Source: Datura wrightii (taxonomy: Eukaryota; Streptophyta; Magnoliopsida; Solanales; Solanaceae). From it: a DNA stretch of 64,000 nt. The notes below the pieces were generated by a model. The model made no database searches. It had not been told where the DNA came from and was given only the letters and a program-made list of their open reading frames with translations. Where the stretch lies: positions 85,461,501-85,525,500 of the forward strand of contig JASDFA010000001.1 of assembly GCA_035772735.1 (NCBI GenBank), given 5' to 3'. This document shows, piece after piece, positions 12,240 to 21,610 of this stretch (its first letter is position 1; every line of letters begins with the position of its first letter). A program made the translations under genes and the position numbers.

Positions 12240-12626
12240 CTAGAACAGAGCCAAAAGGGAAAAGATACGAGTTCTCAGCCATCATATCTGCTTCAGCCTC
12301 CCAAGTAGCTCCCTCAATAAGATGATTTCTCTACAAAACCTTCACCGAGGCTACTTTTTCTTATTTCTTAACTTACAAACCTGACAATCAAGGACCTTGA
12401 CTGGTACTTCCTCATAGGCAAGGCTGATCTTCACCCCAATGTATTCTACTGGAACAACTAGAGTTGGATCTCCGATGCATTTCTTCAACAAGGACACATG
12501 AAACACCGGAAGTACCGAAGCTAACTCCGCTGGTAGTCCCAACTCTTAAGCCACCTTACCAACATGTCTCACAATCCTATATTACCCAACATACTGGAGA
12601 CTATGTTTCCCCTTCTTTTCAAACCT
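12240..12626 (-). pseudogene. Integrase tail with chromodomain, element C (fragment)
   Basis: The reverse strand encodes FEKKGKHS, a damaged GPY module, then VFHVSLLKKCIGDPTLVV, LAYEEVPVKVL and a final GATWEAEADMMAEN. It is the C-terminal end of a chromovirus pol, homologous to 2738-3300. Stops replace residues at several places (for example in the LWRN phrase). Upstream pol is missing: the match breaks off at about 12626, next to an unrelated LTR-like block. 12004-12239 is its 3' untranslated stretch, with nothing else recognisable. Confidence 0.7.
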
Positions 12627-12629
12627 CAA

Positions 12630-14032
12630 TGAATTAAGAAATCTCTACTTACCTCAAAATGAAGCTCAAGCCTCAAATTAAGAATTTGCCTTCCCTTAAC
12701 ACATTCAAATGATCAAAATCTAGTCAAATGTGTATTCTACATAAAAAAAAATATACAATCATGGACACCTATATTGATATACTTCTATCCTGGGCCCAAA
12801 AAGTCAATCCAAAAGTCAACCTTGAGCACTCAAGGGCAAAATTGGAATTTTATTTGAAAAACATGCTATTCATAACATAAAGAACTCAAATATGAAATTT
12901 CATCCAAAAATCGACTTTGTGTTCACCAAACTATGGTTTCTTAACATTAGACTCAAATCCCCAATTTTCCTCCAATAAATTCAGGGTTAAAAATGAAAAC
13001 CAACTGAAGAAATCATTGAGAAATACCAAATTAAGGATTAGATACTTACTCCCTTGTTAAATAGAGAAGAATGCTGCTAAAATCACTCAATTTCAAACTC
13101 TAGAACTCCAAATATACACAAAATACCAAATAATAGAGTTTGTGCAAAAATACACTGTTCAAGTAGTTATATAGGGCTGTACCAGCACTGCCCAACAACT
13201 TTAATTTTCACTAAAATGGTTATAACATGATCATACGAACTCATAACGCGATGATTCTTTTTCCTACAATTCCTAAATTATGATAAGGATGTTTTCGTTC
13301 AATCAAAACTCCATTTGGTGCTCGTTTGCCCAATCAAGCATCATTTTTTCTCTTTCAAGAATTATTTCATCTTTTGCAATAAAAACTCAATCTTGACTTA
13401 TCAAAATTGCACCAAACTTTTCAGATAACTCCTATAATTCATGTTAAGAATTTTGAAAGTCTCAGAATAATTTTTCGATCTACAATACTAAAAACAAACC
13501 TCTGAGTTGTCACATTTCATGCTTTAAATCCTGCTAAAACACACAAAATGTTCAAATCCACTTGAAACTCATCCAGAATCCTCCGATCACAAACCAAATA
13601 TGCAATTCAATCATAAAACACACCGTAAGTATTAAAATCATCAAATCACCGATATAAGATCATTTTGATCGAATGTTGACTGCAGTCAAACTTAGCTTCC
13701 TTAAAGCTCATAAATTCAACCAAAGGTTCGAATCACTCCCAAACACCTCGGGATCCATGCTAAGTATACAACTAAGTCATAAATTACCATCTGAAACTAA
13801 TGGAGCTTTCACAAACCAAATTCGAGTGCATTAACATGAAATGTTGACTTTGGTCAAACCTCTCAAACTTCAAACCTTCAAAAAACTGAAAATCTTATCC
13901 AATCTTCATTGGATCATCTTAGGAATTGTGTCATCCATCTCCACAGGTCATAAATAATAAAATAAAGATACGAAAAGGTGAAACCTAGGGAAATAGGTCA
14001 AAAATCACAAAATGACCATTTGGGTTGTTACA
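12630..14032 (-). repeat. Probable lone LTR, family not otherwise seen here
   Basis: About 1.4 kb of AT-rich DNA without ORFs. Its right end ...TTTGGGTTGTTACA reads on the reverse strand as TGTAACAACCCAAATGG, a start typical of plant LTRs. The left end is uncertain; TGAATTAAG at 12630 is a candidate where the C coding match stops. Flanking 5-mers (CCTCA and TTTCC) do not match, so it may be a partial copy. Phrases such as 'AAAGTCAACCTTGA' and 'GTTGACTTTGGTCAAA' repeat inside it. Confidence 0.5.
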
Positions 14033-14804
14033 TTTCCAGGCTCGGCTAATAACTGTGCTTCCCGAACTTCTACATACCTAGCACCTATGGCAGGGATAGG
14101 GTGTTATCTTTAATGTACACATTTTAACTATCATTTCCATCAGGGGGAGCATTCATAGGGCTTAGAGTAAGGAAATTATGAGCATGCATTATTCAAGAAA
14201 TCTAAGTTGGGCGTATACTTGATATAACACGATCTTATGAGCTGATAAGGAAAATATTAAAGACTGAGTACATAGAGCTGAGCATGCTAAGAGACATGAG
14301 TCAACATACATAGAGAGTTTATGACATGAAGTTGAGACTTGTAGATTCGTGGAGTAAGACTGGAATTGCTATCTGAAGCGGACATTTAGAATCCTGGGGG
14401 TCTATACATAAGATTAGATAGAGTGCAACTTTAATTGAGCATAAGATAAATCATAGTGACCTGAGAGATTAGTGTTACATAGCTATTACTGCTGAGACTC
14501 TTCTATTAGGACACTCAATATCTTACTTGGCTCATTGGCTTCTCATCTCCCCTTTAGCTTAAAGCCATCCTTTTATGGCTCTTGAATCTCTCTTAAGGTC
14601 GAGCTAAATCACTAATTCATGACTTTCCATTCTCCTCTAAGGATATCACTAAAGGTTTCATACTGATAGCCATTCCATACCCTCCACAAAATAAATTTCA
14701 TGCTAAAAATGCAAAAAGAGGTCTAGTACCTTATACAATAATTCTCGGGACTAGCAACATGCAAGGTTCGATATGAAAACTCATAACATACCTGTGACTA
14801 CATC
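14033..14804 (-). other. Non-coding internal region of element D
   Basis: About 770 bp between the gag remnant and the lone LTR. I find no protease, RT or integrase text in any frame. On the reverse strand a stretch reading GATGGCTTTAAGCTA followed shortly by GGGGAGAT (about 14550-14585) recurs in the post-gag region of element E (about 20865-20890). This suggests D and E share a pol-less internal region. Otherwise nothing is recognisable. Confidence 0.5.
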
Positions 14805-15580
14805 TGAAGTTGGTTGCTACCTACACTAGGTAACCTGCTCTTCTGAGATGCATGATTTGCTAGAGTTGCTGATCTGGTGGTTGGAGCACCCTTGCCCTAC
14901 TTAGCCGATGGGCAATTCCTACACATATGTCCTGGCTTTCCACACTCATAACAAACATCCGAACCAAAAAAAACACTTACCAAGTGTTTTTTCCGTATTT
15001 TAGGCATGCTAATTTACTACATAGGGCTACTCGAGGGGTGGCCGGGGCACGTCCTCCCTTGCCACTCTACTTGGCTGATGGGAAATCTCTGAGTTTATGA
15101 CCTGACTGGCCATACAAAAAGCAATCTTTTCATCCCATCAAGCACTTCCGTAGGTGCTTCTTCCCACATCTCCTGCACTCTGGGTATGTCATCCCCTCAC
15201 CCTAGGTTGCTCCTCCGACCCGGAGGAAAAGACTTTTGCGGGAGCTGAGAGTGACTCCTACTACTTGACCCTAGCTGGGGACTCTCAAAGTCTTTGGTCC
15301 TAGGCCTTTTGTTTCCTTTTTCTGCCCCCTTGAGCTCTCCATCCATACTCAAACCACCAAACATAGATGGACTACTCCTCATGAAGTCTTAAACCCTAGT
15401 TGCTATCGTCTGTCCGGTAGGGTTTGCTGATGCAATTTTGTACTAGTTAGGCGGAGTGGTCATGGCTCGTATCAACATTCTGATGGAAGCCCTAAGCTCT
15501 GCATCTGTAACATTCCCGAACATGGGATCCGCTGGAGTTGGTGGGGCTGGATGACTCCCTTTGTTCCTTTGAGGAGACAT
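14805..15580 (-). pseudogene. gag with large internal deletion, element D
   Basis: The start is at 15580 (MSPQRNKGSHPAPPTP), followed by an ELRASIRMLIRAM stretch like the other gags. Then the capsid core is missing: the text jumps to a linker (15382-15197 open frame) and to zinc-knuckle sequence. One knuckle near 14930-14960 is complete (CYECGKPGHMCRNC). A more 5' one near 15080-15180 is decayed. Stops and shifts are frequent. It is flanked upstream by leader, primer site and LTR D, and downstream by non-coding DNA in place of pol. Confidence 0.7.
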
Positions 15581-15793
15581 GTTTCTGCATATGCAAATTA
15601 AACAAGTCAAAGAGTGGAGATAGTTGAACTCATAGCACAAGTTAGAATCATGAAAGAATGAAAGTTTCCTAAAATGTCTTGTAGCTTCTTCCCCATAAGT
15701 GTGGTGCGTTTTGCACCCATGTAAAGAACTCTACTTAATATGGATTCCAGACACCTTAGGACACTTCAAAACCTAATATGCTGATACCCTGTT
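15581..15793 (-). other. Leader and decayed primer site, element D
   Basis: Non-coding leader. Around 15776-15790 the reverse strand keeps GGTATCAGC, a damaged initiator-Met-tRNA complement, next to the LTR end (CGTCACG, from TGTCACG) at 15794. The leader hairpin is decayed. Confidence 0.6.
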
Positions 15794-16593
15794 CGTCACG
15801 CTCGAATAGAGACACAGGACAAGGAACCTGGAGAGGCTCCAAGTCGACCCCTGGCATGAACATAGTATCTAAGAACATACAACAAGCGGAAACTGAAATA
15901 TTAAAACATGCTTAATCGAAGTAAGCATACATATAAATCTTGAAACAGAATCAACACTAACAAGCTGATTTTGTACATATTCTTGAAAAGCCTCTGATAT
16001 AACTGATGAACTGATGGGACAATATTCCCAACTAGCTTGACAAAACTCTGAAACTGAAATAACATGTCAACGGATAACAAAATGTCCTCAATGTATGAGG
16101 ACTCACCAACACTGGATAAAATAGGCCAGAGGAGAAAGCAAGAGTAATGATGTAGTTGAGGCTAATCCCTCAGACCTGTATCATGAAACATCACTGCATG
16201 GAGTATGCAGCAGTACTTGGAATATATTGAGTATGCAAGGTAAGTAAAAATGGACAGTTAAGCATAAGAGTTCATAAGAGTAGGACAACATGAACATGAA
16301 GTAAATATCCTAATTTAAACATAAGTCTCAAGGTTTTCAAACCATTTCTAATCCAATCATAATATAGTCATAAAAGAAATGTTATAAAGCATAACTTGAG
16401 CCAAAGTAACATAAACATACCCATGCATAAATCATGACGAACAATGAGAGACCTCGTCTTAACTGACACCATCACAATAGAGCTTACATGATGCCCCACT
16501 ACTTCGCTCAAGTGGGCAGGGTCATCCCAGGATTGCCAGGCAAGGGACGTGCATATTGTGATATCACATGAGATCCAAAAATATATGTGTACA
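15794..16593 (-). repeat. 5' LTR of element D, left part (split by E)
   Basis: From the primer-site side, this covers the first about 800 bp of the LTR and breaks at 16593, where element E is inserted. The text continues at 24348, as comparison with the uninterrupted C LTR (about 10350) shows. The flanking bases GTACA (16589-16593) and GTATA (24348-24352) are a 4/5-matching target duplication. Confidence 0.8.
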
Positions 16594-19291
16594 TGTAACA
16601 CCCCGGAAAGTCCTAAGAATATACCAGGAGTTTAATTGGAAAAGAGCAGAAAACAAGCAAAAATATCTCAGGACAGGGGACTTAAAGACTCGTGGTGGGA
16701 TACCACGAGTCGTCGTGTGCTGTCGTGGTGTGCATGTAAGGAGGTAGTGGCAACGGACGACCTGACGAGTCATTGGGCATGGAAATGACTCATCAGGTTG
16801 TTTGTTGGGTAAAAGCCAGGGAAGCTTTAGACAGTGTTCATGACGGATGGGGTGACGAGTCATTTGGTGGAGTAACGACTCGTCAAGTCAGTCATTAGGA
16901 GGGAAAAGCTTTAGTTTCAAAAGGATTTCCAGTGTACTTGACGGAAGGACTTGTCATTGAAGGATGAGAATTTTCAGTAGACTTGACGAGTGCACCTAAC
17001 ATGTCATCGGGTGTGAGAACAACTCTTCAGATGAGTCATGGCATCAGTTCGGGCAATTTTCCAGATTTTCTCAGAGGAAGGTTGGTAAAATCCCATGCTC
17101 CCAGTTCTTAAGTGATGTCGTTTTAGGTATACGGAGTACGTTTTTAAGGGTTCTTCTAGACCTAAACCTTCATTTTCCTCAATCTTCTTCTTCCTCCTCT
17201 TTTCTCCAAAAATTCTAGGGATTTCATCAAGGTGTTCTTCAAGCTTCAAGGAGGATTTTGATCGGGATTTTCGTCTACCAGGTATGCGGGACTTCAACAA
17301 GGATATTCTTCCATCATTGTGCCCCAAAATGTTTCCAATAAGAACCCGATTTAATTTAGTTAGAATATCATGATCTAGGGTTTGAATAATGGGTAATTTC
17401 TTCTAAATCCTTTTCTTAAATGCAGATATTTACTGAAATTATGGAATGTATTTGGGATGTTAATTTTATGGGTAGTTTGTAATATGGATCATATGTTGGG
17501 AATGCATGTGGATAACATGTTGTTCATAAATTGACTTGAGTAATGAATGGGTGTTTCTTATTGTTCAATTAATTTTCGTAGTCATGCATAAATATGAAGA
17601 AATTGTGAAAATATAGGTAGAGTATGTATGGGTGTTGTATGTTCTTTGAATTTTGATTTAAGCGTTGAATGGGAATAGTTCATTTCTCCTTTGATTACTG
17701 TAGAAATTCACAATTTTGATGGAAGTGTGGGAACATTGCATAATTAGCCCTAATGAATTGATTATGATATTGATGACCTTGTTGGATTGAGTAGGAGTTG
17801 TGGGCTTGAGTAATTGAAGTAAATTATGTGCCATCACCATGTTTTAGATTAAATCGATTAGGTATGAATAGATTTCATCTCCATTATTGAACTACGAACC
17901 TTGGGCGGATCTATATTGTTTTCCTTACTAAAAATCATTTTATAAAACCTTAGAATCTATAATGCCCGTGGCTAAGGAGTTCATAAATGGAGTGATTGTG
18001 ACAGGTGGGTGAAATGCTTGTAACCTAATTACATTAAGTCATGCATCCTTTCTAGATTATGAGTCGAATTCTATGAATCATGTATGATCTTATGTTAACT
18101 ATTGACTGAGGTGAGTACGGAATCAAGATGTCAAGATAGAATAATGTTAATATGAATCTATAGCATGCTAGCTTGGGTTGTGATGTAGAAGCTAATGAGG
18201 AAGTTGGTTTTGTAATAAAATGAATCATGACGAGTGAGCTTGTGATTAACATGTCAAGTTGTGAACCCATGCCTATTTAAAAGATAACATTAATAGACGT
18301 TAGTGGAGAATGTCTTACCTAGACGTTATTGGAGAATGTCTTACCTAGACGCTAGTGGAGAATGTATTACCTAGACGTTAGCAGAGAATGTCTTCATACA
18401 GTCAGTAGGGACTCACATCCCTAGTCAAGTTGAGCATTTTAATTTCCCTGTGTTGTTCGGGATTTTGTTTTAGCTAGTGACTCTTTACATCAGAGCTTGC
18501 TCTCTCCCTATGACAATTAGGGACTCTCTTTAGCTGAGAATATTTACCTTTGATAGTAAGGGATGCTACCTTCGACCGTTAGGGACTCCCCCTTAGACGT
18601 TAGGGACCCTCTTGATATCAGTCACGACATCATACTCTATATTATTCCCGATTGTTACTTTTGCACATCAGCAGTTACTATAATAATGTATGTCTTTATA
18701 ATGTGGTTTTGTTGATTGAATATGTGGATCTCATGTAAGATTATTGTACTTCACTTCTATTACCTTGCTATTAATATGTTTTTTTATCACTTCCTTCTTG
18801 TTCCCATTATGAATTAGTTTATTTACACTTCCTGCATACTCGTTACAGTCCAAGTACTGACCCCATGCCTCTTGTGGTATATCATTTTATGATATAGATT
18901 CAGGTCTCCAGGTTCAGCCGCGTGGTTTGATACGCTTCTCCATTTCTCAGCTGTTAGCGATGAGTCCTCATCTTCCGAGGACGTAACTTATTCTTTTATT
19001 TTATCATGTTTTAGTTTTCAGACTTTAGGAGTTAGCTGGGGGCTTTTCCCAGCAACTCATCAGTTTACTAGAAGGCTTTCGAACTCGTCTAGACAGTTCA
19101 ACATCGTGTTTATATGTTATTAAATTTTTGTTTTGGTTTATATTAGTTTTTTGTCATTTCTTTGGCTTGTTTATGATGTTAGATGTTTCTTATGTTAAGT
19201 GTATGCGGTGATTTTTCCATGGGTCGACTTGGAGCCTTTCAGAGTTCCTTGTCCCGTGTCTATGATCTGGGTCTACTCTCGGTTCGTGAAA
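16594..19291 (+). repeat. 5' LTR of element E (about 2.70 kb)
   Basis: Starts TGTAACACCCCGG and ends ...TTCGTGAAA (CGTGACA in the 3' copy). The U3 array of CGAGTCG/CGACTCG words is at about 16685-17040. There is a tandem 26-bp repeat at 18295-18398. Conserved stem-loops include 18878-18896 (TATATC/GATATA), 18964-18982 (GTCCTC/GAGGAC) and 19031-19056 (GCTGGG/CCCAGC inside GTT/AAC). Short ORFs on either strand are not gene-like. Confidence 0.85.
18295..18398 (+). repeat. Four 26-bp tandem repeats in LTR E
   Basis: Units at 18295, 18321, 18347 and 18373, each a variant of AGACGTTAGTGGAGAATGTC plus TTACCT. The last unit ends in TTCATA. Shorter derivatives (GTTAGGGACTC) follow to about 18610. The same array is in the 3' LTR at 23350-23453, so it predates insertion of this copy. 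Confidence 0.9.
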
Positions 19292-19294
19292 AAC

Positions 19295-19306
19295 ATGTAT
19301 CAGAAC
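19295..19306 (+). other. Primer-binding site, element E
   Basis: ATGTATCAGAAC corresponds to TGGTATCAGAGC with three changes (initiator Met tRNA complement), 3 bases from the LTR end. It is decayed but in the right place. Confidence 0.75.
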
Positions 19307-19365
19307 AAAGGTTTAGAGTGTCCTAGGGTGTCTGAAAGCTGCATTACGTGGAGTCTTCTTCTTGG

Positions 19366-19383
19366 GTGTGAAGCGCGCCACAC
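19366..19383 (+). other. Leader hairpin with GCGCGC loop, element E
   Basis: GTGTG, loop AAGCGCGC, CACAC. The loop holds a self-complementary hexamer. It lies between primer site and gag. The stem recurs in elements A, G, I and Q. A dimer-initiation role is inference from geometry only. Confidence 0.5.
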
Positions 19384-19507
19384 TTATGATGAAGAGGCTA
19401 TGTGACGTTTTAGGAATGATCCCCTTTATTCATGATTCTTATTGTGCGTAGAGTATGAAGCTCTAATTAGTTCCTCCCTTGACTCGTGCTTTATGCGCTC
19501 GCAGATA

Positions 19508-20672
19508 ATGCCGCCTCGGTGAGTGAATGGAAGGGGACGTGGTAATAGCTGCTAGCAGGTACCACCAAACTAGGCAGACATAATGGAGGATCATGTTGCT
19601 CATGTTGAGTTCCAAGAATCCATTCACATGTTGCCGTAGGCCCTGACAGCTCAGATCAATAAGTAGGCAGTAGCTCATGCACCACAACATGGAAATGATG
19701 CGGCGTAAGGATAAGATATTTCTTTCGGATAAATCCACCTGAATTCTTGGGGTCGAAGGTGGATGAAGACCCATATGAGTTCTTGGAGGAGATACAGATG
19801 ATTACTCATATTATGGGACCGATGGGCCAAGAGAGTGCAGACTTAGCCTCCTACCAGTTAAAGGGAGTTGCTTACATCTGGTATTGTTAGTGGAGAGACA
19901 ATCGGGGAATCGAAGCAGGTCCCATAGGTTGGGATGCATTTATGGCCGCGTTCTTGGATAGGTTTTTCCCTCGAGAGACAAAGGCGGCAGAGTTCATTAA
20001 CTTGAAAAAAATGACATGACTATCTAGGAGTATGCGTTGGAGTTCACTTGGCTATCAAAGTATGCACTGGAAATGGTAGCCAACCAGTGGGCCCGGGTGA
20101 GCAAATTCATGAATGGAGTGTCAGAATCCTTGGTAAAAGAATGTAGAACTACGATGTTGCACCGGGACATAGAATTCCCACACTTGGTAATCTTTTCTCA
20201 ACAAATGGAAGCAGAAAAGATGAAAGAAAAAGAGAGAGAGGCCAAGAAGGCTAGGACTGGAGACTTACAGTCCTCCCATCAAAGGTCAGGTACTGGATAT
20301 CACTCACACCACTGTCAAAGATTAGCAGCCCCAACACCTTTGACAGCCAGTGCTCTTTATAAGCCTAGAGTCATGAAAATCACGTACCCATTGTGTACGA
20401 GTTGTGGAAAGCACCACTTAGGAGTTTTCATGGCCGGTACAGATGTTTGTTTTTGGTACAACAAGGTGGGCCATATGGACCGAGATTACACGGCGGCTAA
20501 GCGGGGTGAGAGTAGATCCTCGACCACTTCTTCAGCAGCTCCAACAGCCTCCCCGTTTCAGCAGAGTACATCCTCTAACCCAAGTGCCAAAAATCGTCAA
20601 AACCGCTCTTATGCGGTAGCAGCCCATCAGGATAAGGGCAAAGTGCCAATAGTGGCCACAGGTATATTATGA
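19508..20672 (+). pseudogene. gag, element E
   Basis: Starts at ATG 19508 (MPPR then a stop). Capsid text is readable in pieces: GSKVDEDPYEFLEEI, LASYQLKGVAYIW, FLDRFFPRE, EFTWLSKYALEMV and HRDIEFPHLVIFSQQMEAE. The last 211 codons (20037-20672) are open, with a charged helix (KMKEKEREAKKAR) and a nucleocapsid region. The zinc knuckle reads CFWYNKVGHMDRDY, so two of its three cysteines are lost. Early stops and one shift near 19720 kill it. In place of the protease usual after gag, non-coding DNA follows. Confidence 0.8.
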
Positions 20673-21597
20673 ATATCGCACTATTCTTTATGTGATTCCA
20701 ACCTCTATAAGGAGTAAGCAGTTTAGTGGTGATTGTAGGAAAAGATTGTTGGGGTGTGATGTAAGTAGCTGTAGTATGAGGCTTGTGGTGAAGGTTAGAA
20801 GTGAAAGAGGATTTAAGGGTTAGTACCTTAGCCTAACTTGAAGAAGGGTTCGGGAGACTTAGAATGATGGCTTTAAGCTATGGGGGAGATAATGAGTATG
20901 TAAAGTAAGCTAGACCTTGAGAATGCATATGAAAGGGATTTCAGCCTTAACAGTTGTAGCATGTCGACCTCTACTAAGTTCAGATAACCTCCCCTGTATC
21001 TCGGTTAGGATTAAGCATTGTATGTCCCTATGTGCAGATTCCCAAGGTTTAGAGGTAACCATTTCAGTTAGTAAAGCTAGTTTTGCCTATTAGTCCTTAT
21101 AGCCTATCTCCATGTTATGAATCAGTTATGTGTACTAATCCATGTTTTCTTATGTGTTCGGATTGAACTTAGTTTTTGGGAGTTGTTTGTTAACTTAGTA
21201 GAGTAAGATTATCTCAAGTATGTGCTTAGTTTTAAATGTTGATGATGATTCATGCTTATGAAATGCTTACCCTCAGTCAGTTTAAATATGTGAATCCTAG
21301 CTTAGTACCAAGAAGTGATTTCAGAATGAAAAATTAGTCTATATTAGTTTCGTGCCGAATCGAAAAGGGGAGAAGAATTGTTTTGATGTTTTGTCTAGTT
21401 CTATGTTGTTTTCGTGTTCTTCAGCTTTCCATAATTCATGATATGTATGTTAGATGTGAATGATGAGGTTTGGTGTACATGAGTGGTCTGGAGTCAGATA
21501 CTCCGTTTATGGTTAGATGTGTTTGGTTGATATTTGATATTGCCTTCGTCTCTACCTTTCCAGTATGTTCAGTCAACATTCGAGGACGAATGTTCCC
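20673..21597 (+). other. Non-coding post-gag region of element E
   Basis: About 0.9 kb where pol should be. No pol motif is visible in any frame. It shares a GATGGCTTTAAGCTA phrase with element D. It ends with CATTCGAGGACGAATGTTC, a self-complementary stretch (CATTCG/CGAATG) just before the polypurine tract. Confidence 0.6.
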
Positions 21598-21610
21598 AAG
21601 GGGGAGATAT
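21598..21610 (+). other. Polypurine tract, element E
   Basis: AAGGGGGAGATAT directly precedes the 3' LTR start TGTAACACCCC at 21611. It is the plus-strand primer site. The same tract precedes the 3' LTRs of C (11989) and, damaged, J (44592). Confidence 0.85.

Noticed and set aside
13722..13740. GGTTCGAATCACTCC resembling a tRNA B box (also GGTCGAATTCC near 47588)
   Set aside because: No A box or cloverleaf around it; the second is the usual U5 phrase of Athila/Tat LTRs.
18295..18398. Regular short repeats that might suggest a CRISPR-like array
   Set aside because: Units are contiguous with no spacers, lie inside an LTR and are duplicated in the partner LTR of a plant retrotransposon.
19366..19383. 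Homology of the leader hairpin with animal retroviral dimerisation hairpins
   Set aside because: Short stems and palindromic loops arise easily. Only an analogous role is proposed, not common descent.
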